DNA from: CAWAHD01 sp963781785
GTDB taxonomy: Bacteria > Planctomycetota > Planctomycetia > Isosphaerales > Isosphaeraceae
Direction of reading: 5' to 3'
Assembly (NCBI GenBank): GCA_963781785.1
Contig: CAWAHD010000001.1
Coordinates: 558,001 to 622,000, forward strand
Length of the DNA: 64,000 bases
Shown: positions 37,280-50,066 of the stretch, in pieces
How the letters are laid out: the number at the start of each line of letters is the position of its first letter
Position numbering within the stretch: position 1 is the stretch's first letter
Notes under the pieces: generated by a model
What the model saw: the letters and a program-made list of their open reading frames with translations, nothing else
What the model was told of the DNA's origin: nothing
Database searches by the model: none
Program-made: the position numbers and the translations under genes

Positions 37280-39674
37280 ATGCGCTCGAACCGGTTTCTG
37301 TCTCGATTGAGCTTTGTTCCCCGGACCAATGCGCCGCTCTTTCGGCCCAGGCGACGGCGGTCACCGCGGCTGGAGTCTCTGGAAGACCGGCTGGTCTTGA
37401 GCGCTCTGACCGTGACCAGTTCCGCCGACAGCGGTCCGGGAACGCTCCGTGCCGCCATCGCCCTGGCGAACGCGGGCGACACGATCAGTTATTCGCCCCG
37501 TCTGGACGGCCAGACCATCCGCCTGACGAGCGGCGAGCTGGCAATCAGCCAGAGCCTGACCATCAAAGGGCCGGGCGCCCTGCTGCTTGACGTGGACGCA
37601 GGCGGGACAAGCCGGGTCTTTGACGTCACCTCGGCTTCGGCGACCGTCACGATTTCCGGCTTGACCTTGAGCGGCGGCAATGCCGAGGACGGCGGTGGCA
37701 TTCTTGACCAGGGAGGAGCGCTGACACTCGCCGGCCTAACACTCGCCAAAGACCAGGCGGTCGGCGTCAACCCTGGAGACACCGCGCAGGGGGGCGCCGT
37801 CCTGGTCACCAGCAGCGGGGCGCTGACCGTGACGTCCAGCGGCTTCGTGCATGATCTGGCACTGGGCGCCGCGGGCGCGGACGGTGGGAGTGACTTCACG
37901 AACGGCACCGGCGGCGACGGCGACGGCGGTGCGATCTACGCCGACGTCGGAACGAGCCTGACGGTCACGGGCAGTACATTCACTGGCAACCAGGCGATTG
38001 GCGGCACCGGCGGTTCCGGCGGCGCGGGGTTCGAAAACGGCTTCGGCGGCAACAGCAACGGCTCGGCCATCGACACACTGGGCGCCGCCTTTTCCGTTAC
38101 CAGCAGCACCTTCACGGGCGACCTGAGTCTCGGAGCTGCCGGCAGCCCGGGACTGAACACCCAGGAGTACACCGCAAACGGCTTCGGAGGCAACGCCAGT
38201 GGCACGATCAATATCGGATCATTCACGGCCCCAGCGCCCTTCACGTTCAGTAACGACATTTTCTCCGGTGAGCAGCTCATCGGTGGTGCGGGAGCCAACA
38301 ACGTAGGGCCGGGTGAGGCAGATTACGGCGGCTTCGGCGGTAGTACCGGCGGCGTGATCAACAACAATGACGGTATACCGGATATGACCATCCGCAATTG
38401 CACCTTCACCCTCGACGTGAGCCAGGCAGGCGCGGGGGGCGAAGGGGTGCAGGCTGGGGCGGAGGTTATGGTGGCAACGGCGGGGCTTCCGTGGTCTATA
38501 CCACCGGCAACTTGACGATCAGCGGCTCGACGTTTACTGGCAACCAGGCGATCGGCGGCGCTGGCGGCAGCGGCGGCGCTCTTGATCCGGGAGGTTTTGG
38601 CGGTGGCTCCGGTGCCGTCGTTGAGAGCTTTGCCAACATGACACTGAACAATTCGACGTTCACCGGGAATCTGGCGATCGGTGGGGCCGGCGGCGCGGGG
38701 AGCGCCGGCGGTGATGGAGGCCCCGGGGGATATAGCAGCGGCGGGGCGATCCTGGTAATCGGTCAGTTGTCGGAGTCCGGCAGCACCTTTCTTGGCAACC
38801 AGTCGATTGGTGGCGTGGGTGGTGATGGCGGCAGCGGCGGGGCGGGTGGCGCCGGCGGACTGGCCGAAGGCGCCGCGATCGACGTGCAGAGTGATCCGCT
38901 CACGTTCCCGTACGCACCGCCGTTCCCAACCAGTACGATCGCCTCGAGCCTGTTCCTGGTCAACGAGTCCAAGGGCGGCGCGGGAGGAAATGGAGGCCAG
39001 GGTGGCGATGGCGGCGCCGGCGGGACGAGCATCGGCGGCGATGTCGTCTCTTATGGTCAACTCTCGATCACGTCGAGCACGCTCCTCTTCGGCACGGCAA
39101 TCGGAGGAGCAGGCGGGGCGGGTCTCACCGGCGGCGCTGGCGGCGAGGCGCAAGGAGGCAGCTTGGAACTGGTCGACGGCTTGTTCGGCGGCGTGCCCCC
39201 GACGTATGAAGCGACCTGTACGATGACCGGCTCGACCGTGATGGGGTGCTCGCACTGGGAGGTTCCGGCGGCTCGGGGGGTTCATCCGGCACCGGCGGCG
39301 CAGGCGGTCTCGCCCAGGGGGGCGGGATCTCGGTCACCTTCGACACATTTCCGAGCACGTTCCTGGTCACGGTCTCCGCGAGCGCTCTTTCCGGTAACGC
39401 CGCAATCGGCGGGGATGGTGGGGCGGGCAGCTTCGGCGGGATTGGCGGTGATGCTGAGGGGGGCGGGCTCTTCGTGGACCCCGACTCGACCGTTGCGCTC
39501 AACGGCGATGTGATCATCGGTAATCTGGCCGACGGCGGCTCAGGCGCCATGGGCGGCAGCGGATTGGGCGGTGGTGTCTATCTGTCCGGCACCGGCTCGA
39601 CGCGGAAGAACACGACGATCGCGGGCAACTCGGCGTCGACCAGCAACAACGACGTTTACGGCACGTTCAGTTGA
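37280..39674 (+). CDS. Gly/Ala-rich surface protein with LEDRLVLS motif (two frameshifts)
   Basis: This is a predicted exported beta-helix protein of about 800 residues. The N-terminus has a basic stretch and the LESLEDRLVLSALTV motif typical of planctomycete surface proteins, then TSSADSGPGTLRAAIALANAGDTI, the usual start of polymorphic-outer-membrane-like beta-helix domains. The body is repeats of the type TITSSTFTGNQAIGGAGGSGG. Three frames are used: the first to about 38440, the second from about 38450 to 39240, and the third from about 39246 to the stop at 39674. The shifts at 38437-38460 and 39238-39252 lie in G-rich runs, and one base each restores the frame. ATG 37280 follows GAGGAG. 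Confidence 0.83.
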
Positions 39675-39844
39675 ACCGCCTCGGGCGAAGCAACGCCGGG
39701 TGCGGCGAACGGTTTGGCCGCATCGCGACTCGTTAATCCGTGCACCCAAAGTCGCGGAATCTTGGCGATTCGCCCGCCCGGCCGTACAGTAGACCCAGTT
39801 CGTCGCTTGCAAACGCCTGCTCTCTCGTCCTGGCGGTTAGCCTG

Positions 39845-40585
39845 ATGATGAATGTGAAAGCAGCGAGGCCATCCAACGCCCAGTTTCCGACGACGCATTG
39901 GAGCCAAGTGGTTGCGGTGGGCGGGCCGGCCAAGCCGGAGGCTCGCGCCGCGCTCGCCGCGCTGTGCGGCAGGTATTGGTATCCGCTCTATGCGTTCATC
40001 CGCCGTCGAGGCCACGACCCCGCGTCGGCCGAAGACCTTGTCCAGGGCTTCTTCGCCACACTACTTGAGAAGGAGAGCCTTGCCACGGTCGACCAGGCCA
40101 AAGGCCGCTTCCGATCGTTCCTCATGGCCGCCTGTTGTCACTTTCTCTCCAACCGCCGCGACCACGACCGAGCGCTCAAGCGCGGCCGCGGCCGGGTGTT
40201 TGTGCCGATCGACACCCTGGAAGCCGAAGACCGCTATCAGCGCGAGCCAGCGCACGAGTTGACCGCCGAACGACTGTTCGAGCGTCGCTGGGCCACGACG
40301 CTGCTCGACCATGTCCTCGAGCGGCTGGCGGCCGAGATGTCGGCGACGGGCAAGGGCTGCCTCTTCGAAGCATTGAGACCCGCCCTGCTCGGCTCGGTCG
40401 AGAAGGTCCCCTATGCACGCATTGCAGCCAAGATCGGTTGCACGGAATCTGCGGCGCGGCTGTCGGTCCATCGCCTCCGCGCGCGGTACCGGACATTACT
40501 TCACCAGGAGGTAGCCAGCACCCTCGCCGATTCCGATGCCGTCGACCACGAGATCCGTGACCTGTTTGCAATCTTCGCCGATTGA
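39845..40585 (+). CDS. ECF-type sigma factor, THWSQV family
   Basis: This protein of about 246 residues belongs to the planctomycete ECF type that starts with FPTTHWSQVVAV. Region 2 includes LCGRYWYPLYAFIRRRGHDP and EDLVQGFFATLLE, followed by FRSFLMAACCHFLSNRRDHDRA. Region 4 includes YARIAAKIGCTESAARLSVHRLRARYR. The ATG at 39845 (with another at 39848) is used. This family is often found next to Ser/Thr kinase genes whose N-terminus has CxxC pairs, such as the gene at 33328; here the surface protein lies between them. The three plus-strand genes from 33328 to 40585 may be one signalling and output unit. Confidence 0.85.
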   Translation: MMNVKAARPSNAQFPTTHWSQVVAVGGPAKPEARAALAALCGRYWYPLYAFIRRRGHDPASAEDLVQGFFATLLEKESLATVDQAKGRFRSFLMAACCHFLSNRRDHDRALKRGRGRVFVPIDTLEAEDRYQREPAHELTAERLFERRWATTLLDHVLERLAAEMSATGKGCLFEALRPALLGSVEKVPYARIAAKIGCTESAARLSVHRLRARYRTLLHQEVASTLADSDAVDHEIRDLFAIFAD

Positions 40586-40646
40586 TGCGTCCCTCGCCAG
40601 TCGGTCGCCGGCGCCAGACCTCGATCGACCTTGCCCGGCGAAGCTC

Positions 40647-43004
<2,358 letters not shown>

Positions 43005-43008
43005 GGCT

Positions 43009-43629
43009 TCAGCTCCTCGATTCAAAAGGGGTTGTCGCGGCATCCACGTGCTCGATCTCGCGACGGATCCGGGCGACGACCCGGCTCTTGTACTGATAAA
43101 CGGTGCCGAGGGATATTCCCAGTGACCTGGCCACCTCCTGAGGTGGCTTGCCTTCCACGCCGGTTTGCCAGAATGCCTGCCAGGCCAATCCGGAAAAAGA
43201 AGGTCGGACTCGCTCGGCCGCCCATGTGAGCAGCCGGCGGCGGTACTCTTTCTCGAAGAGGGCCGATTCTTCTCCGGCGGTGTCGGGCTGCTCCTGGAGC
43301 AGGCGCTCGATGTTGGTCAATCCCGTGCCGCGCGGATGCCGGCGCTCGGCGGCGAGCCAGTTGATGATCAGGTTGGCGGTGATCCGCGCGAGCCACGCCC
43401 GGAACGAGCCGCGGGCCGGGTCGAGATCGTAGCGATCGATGTTCCGGGCCACGGCCCGGAAGACGTCTTGAGCCAGGTCCTGGGCATCGGCGTCTTGAAG
43501 CCCCCGGTACCGCGCAAGTTGGTACGCCAGTGGGCCATAGATTTCGGTGAACTCGCACCAAGCCTGCTCGTCGCGCGGATCGCGGAGGCGAATCAGAAGA
43601 CTGGGATGTGTCGTCGGTGCCTCGGCCAT
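43009..43629 (-). CDS. RNA polymerase sigma factor, ECF subfamily
   Basis: This 206-residue sigma factor has region 2 (AWCEFTEIYGPLAYQLARYRG, ADAQDLAQDVFRAVARNI, FRAWLARITANLIINWL) and region 4 (PPQEVARSLGISLGTVYQYKSRVVARIRR). It is four bases upstream of the zf-HC2 kinase gene on the same strand, a clear sigma/anti-sigma-kinase operon. The start at 43629 (MAEAPTTHPSLL) fits the family, which usually begins with an S/T-LL-x-RLRDP block. Confidence 0.9.
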   Translation of the reverse strand: MAEAPTTHPSLLIRLRDPRDEQAWCEFTEIYGPLAYQLARYRGLQDADAQDLAQDVFRAVARNIDRYDLDPARGSFRAWLARITANLIINWLAAERRHPRGTGLTNIERLLQEQPDTAGEESALFEKEYRRRLLTWAAERVRPSFSGLAWQAFWQTGVEGKPPQEVARSLGISLGTVYQYKSRVVARIRREIEHVDAATTPFESRS

Positions 43630-43738
43630 CCGGTGATTCCTCCTTCTCTATTCACAGCCGGCCCGGGAAAATTTGAATGAGTTTTTTTCATCCGCGCAAG
43701 ATGAGGATCAGCCGAACTGAGCGGGACCGCAAAAGAAA

Positions 43739-43789
43739 GTCGCCTTTCGCTCCGCGAAAGATGGGTAGTTTCGCGAACCGAAAGGCGAC
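43739..43789. repeat. Double-stem extragenic palindrome
   Basis: A near-perfect 51-bp inverted repeat has an outer stem of 11 bp (43739-43749 with 43779-43789, GTCGCCTTTCG), a 3/3 internal loop, an inner stem of 7 bp (CGCGAAA, 43753-43759 with 43769-43775) and a 9-nt loop. It lies between the ECF start and the end of the isomerase gene, both on the minus strand. Its form fits the REP/palindromic repeats common in planctomycete genomes, or a hairpin ending the ECF-kinase upstream leader. There is no T-run. Confidence 0.8.
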
Positions 43790-43828
43790 ATTCGCAGCTC
43801 TGAGGGCGGAAGCGCGCGATCTCCGTGT

Positions 43829-44653
43829 TCAGCCGAATGGGATCGACTGCTCCCGCAAGATCTGCTTGAGGGCATTGGCAGCGTCGGCGAACCGCTCGGG
43901 GCCCGTGAAGCCGAACGATTTCTCGGCAACGACCAGGTGCGGCTCGAGGACGCAGAAGCCGTCGTAGCCCGAGGCGACGGCCTCGCCCAGCAGCCGGGGA
44001 ATCTGACCGTCGCCGGCCCCGGCCGGCACATTGCGGTGGGTCTTCGTATCGAAGTCCTTGACGTGAAAGTGCTTCACATGAGAGCGAAGCCGCGACCAGG
44101 CCTCGTTGATCGGCTGGCCGACCTCGAGGTAGTTCGCCGGGTCGAACGCATGAATGAGAAATGGCGAATTCACGGTCTCGATGATGTCGGCGACGCGCGC
44201 GGCCGTATCTCCGTAGATGCCTTTCTCGTTTTCGAGAAGCAGCGTGATGCCGCGATCGGCCGCGCGGCGGGTGAGCTCGGTCATGCGGCTCAAGACGGCC
44301 GGGCGGTGGCCGGCGGGATCATCGCCCGGGGGCATGTAAAAGCTGAAAACGCGGATCCGCGGCGCCTGGTAAAAGTCAGCGAGTTCCATGGCTTTAGCGA
44401 ACCGGTTCAGGTGCTCGTCGAACGGCTCGTGGATACGGATCTTGCCGATCGGCGACCCGATGGCGCTCAGGCCAAATCCCCGCGAGCCGAGCAGGTCGCG
44501 ATATTCGCCATGCTGGCTCTCGGTCAAGTCGAGCACGTTGGTTCCGTGAATGGCGCGGAACTCGATGAACTTGATGCCATGCTCGGAGAGGACGTTGACC
44601 TGCTCGATCGGGCTCTGGGAGATCTCGTCGGCGAAGGCGCTGAGGCGGATCAT
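43829..44653 (-). CDS. Sugar phosphate isomerase/epimerase family protein (TIM barrel)
   Basis: This 274-residue member of the xylose-isomerase-like TIM-barrel family has the start MIRLSAFADEIS, common in this group. Metal-binding positions fit ITLLLENEKGIYG, FLIHAFDPANYLEVGQ, HVKHFHVKDFDTKT and AGDGQIPRLL. Planctomycetes have many paralogues, mostly acting on sugars or polyols. It has no obvious operon partner: 82 bp of palindrome-bearing spacer lie downstream, and a 300-bp divergent region upstream. The substrate is unknown. Confidence 0.82.
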   Translation of the reverse strand: MIRLSAFADEISQSPIEQVNVLSEHGIKFIEFRAIHGTNVLDLTESQHGEYRDLLGSRGFGLSAIGSPIGKIRIHEPFDEHLNRFAKAMELADFYQAPRIRVFSFYMPPGDDPAGHRPAVLSRMTELTRRAADRGITLLLENEKGIYGDTAARVADIIETVNSPFLIHAFDPANYLEVGQPINEAWSRLRSHVKHFHVKDFDTKTHRNVPAGAGDGQIPRLLGEAVASGYDGFCVLEPHLVVAEKSFGFTGPERFADAANALKQILREQSIPFG

Positions 44654-44949
44654 CGATTAATTCCCACAAGCCAGATCGAATCGGTGGCGGCCAGTACGCG
44701 ATGATATCAGATCATGGGCCGATCGCCAGGCTATGGTGGATCAAGCCGGCTCTGTCGGGTAAGATCAGATGGTTAGGTGGGAACGCAGAACGCGTTGGGC
44801 TGAGGGTCAGGGTTCCTAGCCTGAAGAACCGGGCCGGCCGCCGGATCGGACGGATCGGATGCAGCGGCCAGACCGCGCGGTTTCCTCGGCTTGCTCACTT
44901 GAGTTGCGCGCGGGGTTGAATTGCGCATCGAAAGCGCTGGTGATCTTTG
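44654..44949. promoter_or_regulatory. Divergent region upstream of membrane protein/NTPase pair
   Basis: About 296 bp separate the isomerase gene from the plus-strand pair beginning at 44950. Promoters in both directions are expected. No confident motif was found, and no strong ribosome binding site is seen before the ATG at 44950. Confidence 0.3.
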
Positions 44950-45432
44950 ATGACGACGATTCTCTTTCCTTTGCTCATCTACTGGCTGGTCCTGTTCGTC
45001 GCGTGCTTTGTGGTCGTCGAGATCGGGCAGGACCAGCTCTACGACGAGGTCACGCCGCGGGCGGGCTTGAAGGTTGCCGGCGGGTCGCTCTTGCTCGCGG
45101 TGCTTCTCACGGTATTGCGTGTTCGCGGTTTTCCGGCGACGTTCGAGTCGATGTTCACGACGAACATCGGCTGGACTTTGCTCCAGGGAGTCGCCTGGTT
45201 TCTGGTCTTCATGCTCGTTCTCCGGTTTCACCCCTGGCACGCCTTTGGCCTGGGTGTGACGACGATGCTTGTTTGCTCGGGGTTGGCGACGATGGGCGTC
45301 GAGAGCGTCCTCGCCAAGCCAAGGGAGACCGCGGCTGCAACCCAACCGTTCAAGCCCAGTCAGCCAGTCCGGCAATCGCTCGGTCCCAACGCGGGCACGC
45401 CAGCGACTGCGCCAGCGGAAAAGGCCAAGTAA
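44950..45432 (+). CDS. Small multi-pass membrane protein coupled to NTPase gene
   Basis: This 160-residue protein has four predicted membrane helices: LFPLLIYWLVLFVACFVVV, LKVAGGSLLLAVLLTVL, LLQGVAWFLVFMLVLRF and FGLGVTTMLVCSGLATMGV. A 40-residue Pro/Thr/Ala-rich tail follows. The first helices carry a VVVEIGQDQLYDEVTPRAGLK loop. No family is recognised. The stop codon is followed at once by the GTG of the NTPase gene (TAA-GTG), so the two are almost certainly co-translated. A partner role in the membrane is likely but not shown. Confidence 0.7.
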   Translation: MTTILFPLLIYWLVLFVACFVVVEIGQDQLYDEVTPRAGLKVAGGSLLLAVLLTVLRVRGFPATFESMFTTNIGWTLLQGVAWFLVFMLVLRFHPWHAFGLGVTTMLVCSGLATMGVESVLAKPRETAAATQPFKPSQPVRQSLGPNAGTPATAPAEKAK

Positions 45433-47835
45433 GTGTTCCGTGCACCGTTCATCGAATGCCTCCTCGGGCTGCTCGGGATCCACCGGGCCGGTCCGACCGC
45501 GTGGCGCATGATGCTGAGGCGCACCAACCGCCCTCGATCGCCTGCCACCCTGTGGCGACGATTGCGCACGCTCATGACGCGACGACCACGCACATCCGAG
45601 CAAGCGTCCGAGGTGTTTCCCTGGATGGAACACGCGATTTCCGTCGGTGCTGTAGTCGGGACGTGTGCGGCGATTCCGCTGGTACACGGCTGGCATCTGA
45701 GCTTCCTGGGTCTTGTCCTGGCCGGTTCGTTGAGCGGAATAGCCGGCGGTCTGATCGGGATGTGCTTGGCGCTGACGTGGGCGACGGAAGCTCCCGAGCG
45801 GCCCACCGCTCCGCGCGACTTGTGGGACCCATGGCTGGACGCAGGCACCGTACCCGGCGACGCTGATCGAGAGCCGGCTGTCTCCGTCGAAGCTGCTGCG
45901 ACCACGGCTGCTGGTGAATTCGCCCTGCTACGTGGGCGCGTGCGGCCTCGCGTTTTCGCCCCCGAGACCAGCGAAGCTCTGCTGCTCCTAGACGTGATCG
46001 GGCCTATCTTCGCCAATCGCTCGGGCGGGATCATACGCCTTGTGGGACCGCCCGGTTCCGGCAAGACGACCGCCCTTGACTACCTGGCCGGAACATTGCC
46101 GCCATACCTGAGTGTGACGTTCCTTGACGACCCCGATCCATCCGCCATCGTGGGCGCGACGGCTCGCGGCTGGGTGGTGTCGACCTCGTCGAGCGCATCT
46201 GTCCTTAACACCTTCCCCGACATACCGACCATTCTACGGCTGGCGCCCTGGGGTAAGGACGAGTGGATCGAGTACCTGCTCGCGAGTGACCGGCAGGCGT
46301 GCGCCTCGGTCATGGCTCGCCTGGCGGATGCCGAGGCTGAGGCAGAAAGGCTCGACGGGATCCCCGAGCTCTGGCGAGTTGTCCTTGACCGCATGATGGC
46401 TGATCAGTCGATTTCCGGGCCTTTCATGGCACTCAGGAGTGAGCTCGCCACCTTGCTCAGCGACCCCGAATATCGCGGGCTCGTCGAAGCATACTGCTTC
46501 GCCCAGGCTTGCGATCAAGCCGCCCAAAGAGAGGCTGGTGTCAGGATCATCCCCGCGCCCGGCGACCCAAGGCACTACGTGGAGATCCTGCGCCGTGGTG
46601 ATCCCGATAGGGCGCTGTTCCGTCTGATCCGGCATCGCCAGGTCCAGCTTCTGCTCGCTGCCGACTGGATCGCGGCCAGCATCAAACGCCGGGCGGAGAG
46701 CGAGACACTCTCGGAACAGTTGCCTCGCGACCTCGTGATCGAAACCGCCGCGCGGATTGCAGTTGATTCCCAAGCGGTGGAGCGGCTCAACTCCCTCGTC
46801 ACGGGTCACGACCGGACCCTCCATCCGATGGCCGCCAGTATTTTGCACGCACTTCGAATCGGCTGGGAGCCCGGCACGCCCTTACCCCGGCTGGCCGGAG
46901 CGTACCTGGCGGAGGCCTCCTGGCCGGATCTCAACCTGACCATTGCCGACACGCAAGGCGTCGATCTCAGCGCGGCAAACCTGTCGGGCAGCCAGCTCGA
47001 TCGGGCCAATCTCGAGGGTGCCAGACTCGTCGGCGCCGATCTGTGCGCCGCCTCGATGGACGGAGCCACACTGGACAGTGCCGATCTGAGTCGAGCCCAC
47101 CTCACGCAGGCCCGCGCAGTCGGTGCCAGCTTTCGCTCCGCTCAGCTCGCGGGCGCCAACCTGGTGCGAGCGAACCTCGATCAGGCCGTCCTCGTCGGCG
47201 CGGACCTGACCAGAGCCCGACTCGCGGATGCGAGTCTCGTCAGGGCCAATTTGCGCTCCGCCATGATCTTGGGGGCCGACTTCTCCCGAGCCAATCTCAC
47301 GGGAGCGATCCTGCACGGGCTCAGACTGGCCGGCGTGCAATTCGCCGGTACGTGCTTCAAGCGTGCCGATCTCTCGAGGTGCGACCTGGAGGGCATGGTG
47401 CTGCCAGGGGCCGCTTTCCAGGACGCCAACCTTCAGGAAGCGCTCTTGACCGGCTCATGCATGCGGAGCGCGGAGCTGCGCGGTGCGTGCCTCCAGAGAG
47501 CCGGCCTGGCGGACGTCGATTGGGTCGGGGCCGACCTGCGGGAGGCCGACTTGCGCCAGGCTGCGTTCCACCTGGGATCTTCCCGGAGCGGACTGGTCGG
47601 CAGCCCGATCGCCTGTGAGGGAAGTCGCACCGGCTTCTACACCGACGACTATGACGAGCAAACCTATAAGAGCCCCGAGGAGATCCGCAAGGCAAACCTC
47701 TGCGGAGCCGACCTGCGGGGCGCGCGAATCGATGAGGTGGATTTCTACCTGGTCGATCTCCGCGGCGCCCGGCTTGACCCGCACCAGATCCCCCAGATCC
47801 GCCATTGCGGGGCGATACTTGAAGCCCGGACTTGA
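45433..47835 (+). CDS. Membrane-anchored P-loop NTPase with pentapeptide repeats
   Basis: This 800-residue protein has two hydrophobic segments at about 70-120 (AISVGAVVGTCAAIPLV, LSFLGLVLAGSLSGIAGGLI). An NTPase domain from about 165 has Walker A LVGPPGSGKTTAL and a possible Walker B in LSVTFLDDPDP. A helical region then lies between about 250 and 495. The C-terminus (about 500-790) has around 40 pentapeptide repeats of the A(D/N)LxxA type, for example LSAANLSGSQLDRANLEGA, interrupted near RTGFYTDDYDEQTYKSPEE. The architecture is like STAND sensors in which repeats bind a target. GTG 45433 follows directly on the membrane-protein gene. The last codon is 13 bp from the stop of a convergent gene. 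Function unknown. Confidence 0.8.
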   Translation: MFRAPFIECLLGLLGIHRAGPTAWRMMLRRTNRPRSPATLWRRLRTLMTRRPRTSEQASEVFPWMEHAISVGAVVGTCAAIPLVHGWHLSFLGLVLAGSLSGIAGGLIGMCLALTWATEAPERPTAPRDLWDPWLDAGTVPGDADREPAVSVEAAATTAAGEFALLRGRVRPRVFAPETSEALLLLDVIGPIFANRSGGIIRLVGPPGSGKTTALDYLAGTLPPYLSVTFLDDPDPSAIVGATARGWVVSTSSSASVLNTFPDIPTILRLAPWGKDEWIEYLLASDRQACASVMARLADAEAEAERLDGIPELWRVVLDRMMADQSISGPFMALRSELATLLSDPEYRGLVEAYCFAQACDQAAQREAGVRIIPAPGDPRHYVEILRRGDPDRALFRLIRHRQVQLLLAADWIAASIKRRAESETLSEQLPRDLVIETAARIAVDSQAVERLNSLVTGHDRTLHPMAASILHALRIGWEPGTPLPRLAGAYLAEASWPDLNLTIADTQGVDLSAANLSGSQLDRANLEGARLVGADLCAASMDGATLDSADLSRAHLTQARAVGASFRSAQLAGANLVRANLDQAVLVGADLTRARLADASLVRANLRSAMILGADFSRANLTGAILHGLRLAGVQFAGTCFKRADLSRCDLEGMVLPGAAFQDANLQEALLTGSCMRSAELRGACLQRAGLADVDWVGADLREADLRQAAFHLGSSRSGLVGSPIACEGSRTGFYTDDYDEQTYKSPEEIRKANLCGADLRGARIDEVDFYLVDLRGARLDPHQIPQIRHCGAILEART

Positions 47836-47848
47836 GATGAGCTTTCAC

Positions 47849-49755
47849 TCATTCTTTCGGTTCAACCACTTGCCAGCGGCCCGTCTTGGCCGGGAAGACG
47901 TGGAGGTGGCCTCCCTGCGAGATCGCCGCGACATCGTTCTGGATGGTTACCCCCTCGAACCGCATTATGGCCAGGCGCCTGTCACCGAAGCCCGGCCGCT
48001 GCTCTAACGTGGCGCTCCCACGGGGAGGGACCCGCTTTTCCAGCTTCAAAACGTCCCAGCGACCGACTGCTGAGCTATAAGCATAAAGGTACGGGCCAAT
48101 GACATAAACGGCCACTTTCTCCCCGATGACTGGTTCGAGCGCGATCCTTTCCTCCCACGGCTCAACCAGGTCTTTGACCGACCATTGGAACCGCCCGATG
48201 TCGAAGAGGGCGATCTGGGTCAGCCGCGGCCTGTTGAAGCTACAGGGATACAAGTACTGGGTTTGCGGGCCGAGCCAGAGTTGATCGTCGGCACCCGTCG
48301 ACCCGGGCATGTCCTGAATCGCCCACCGATCGCGGTCTGCGTCGTAGACGGTGAATTGTGCGGTTCGCGGCCCGACCGCTACGATCGTGACCTGTATCCC
48401 ATCGGCATCCGTGGTCACATTCACGGTGCCCTGCGGCGGCCGGTAGGTCCGCGAGCGGCCGGAATCCATGGCAAAAATGACCACGCGATCGTTCGTGGCG
48501 GATTGCGTGACAATGTATCGCCGGCTGGTGGTGATCCGATCGAGAGCCGAAACATCGTCGCCAGGGCCTTTCTTCTTCGAATCGGCGAAGGCAGCCCTCG
48601 CTTTCTCGGTCACCATGTCGACCATTTTTTGAGAAGCCGTAGCCGCGGGCCCATGGGGCTTGGCATTCACCTCCATCTGCTGGATCCTCGCCTTGAGCGC
48701 CTTGTTCTCTTCCTTGAGCGCCTTGATCTCCTCCTTGTATTCCAAAAACTCGAATTCGTTGGTCTTGAGTCGCAGCTCGTACTTCTCGATCACGCGCTGG
48801 AGCTCATCGAGAGCGGTGCGCGCGACACGCACCTGGTCTGGCTCCCCAGCCCGTGGTGCCGCGCTCGTGGCGGGTTTGGTGCCATCTTGCCGCGCCGCCA
48901 CCCGCACGCCGCCACCGACGGCCCCGAGGACGACGAACACCGCCGCGAATGACATCCACTTGGTTTGCGACATGGCTTTGAGAACTCCTTGTGCAAGTGT
49001 GAGCACGGTGGTTGACGCTGCGCCCGCGGCGATGGCGCGTCCGGACGTGACGCTCACGGCGGCGGCGATTGTCTTGATCAGCAGGGCAGGGGGGACGGCC
49101 GGAGCGATCCCCTCAGGCGGCGACAAGTCGGGGCGCTCGAATCTTGCGCGTACCCGCGCCGGCTCAGTCTCGTCCGCAACAGCTCGCGGCCCTTGGCCAT
49201 CCGACTGCGAACCGTACCGACCGGGCACCGAAGCTGCTCGGCGGCCTGGTCGTGCGTCAGGCCCTCGAAGTAACAGAGCAAAATCGGCGTCCGGAACCGC
49301 ACCGGCAGCCGGGCGACTTCCTGATCGAGCACCAGCGGCAGCTCGTCGTGATCGACATCGTTCGCCGGGGCGACGGCACCGGCCCGAACGTCGGTCCGCT
49401 CGCGCGCTCGCCGCCGCAAGCGATCGCGTCGCACACGAGTGGCAACCCGGCGGGCAACTCCGTACAGCCAGTTGGCGAGTCGCTCGCGATCGCCGAGCGA
49501 TCCCGCCTTCCTGACAAGCACCAGGAATGTCGCCTGGAAGGCATCCTCCGCGTCGTGGGGGTCGACCAGAAGCCGCCGGCAGACGCCGAGCACCATGGGG
49601 CCATGCCGCGACACGATCGCCTCGAATGCGACTTCGTCTCGATCGCCCACGAACCGCGCCAGGAGCTGGGCCTCCGTCAGCCCCGACACCGTTCCCCGGG
49701 CGAACAGCCGCTGGATCTGACCCAGCACAAACGCGGGTCTTTCTGCCAGTGCCAT
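47849..49755 (-). CDS. ECF sigma factor fused to membrane, coiled-coil and beta-rich domain (one-base frameshift)
   Basis: This is one gene read in two frames. The N-terminal part is an ECF sigma factor: FVGDRDEVAFEAIVSRHGPMVLGV, DAEDAFQATFLVLVRKA, and region 4 LTHDQAAEQLRCPVGTVRSRM. The frame changes at the G run 49130-49133. One C added on the coding strand gives a continuous SSAP-DLSPPEGIAPAVPPALL and the typical linker. Next comes a membrane helix (MSFAAVFVVLGAVGGGVRV), a coiled coil (YKEEIKALKEENKALKARI), and a C-terminal domain of about 220 residues with beta-propeller-like strands (WQVVEPKE at the end). Such sigma factors with C-terminal extensions are known in Planctomycetes. Start 49755 has GGAGGG. 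Confidence 0.82.
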
Positions 49756-50066
49756 GGCCGTGCACCCTCCACTCGATTCCCGATGGCAGAAGTGGACTGA
49801 TCATCCTCTATACTGCCCGAAGAGCGCGATTCAATCGTTTTTCCGCGCCCTGGAAGTGATTATGATCGATTCGCGGCCCGAGTGAACGACGTGGCCAGCG
49901 GGCTGAGCGGACCGTTCGAACCCCAAATCACGATGAATTGCTGGCGGAATTCGTATAGGATGGGAAAGCGCCTTCGCCGGGCGGGAGCTTGACTCACCTG
50001 GATTTGCGGGTTTCCTGGAGCTCGGCGGTGAGTGCGAATCCGGATCAAGGCAGGAGGGTTGAGATC

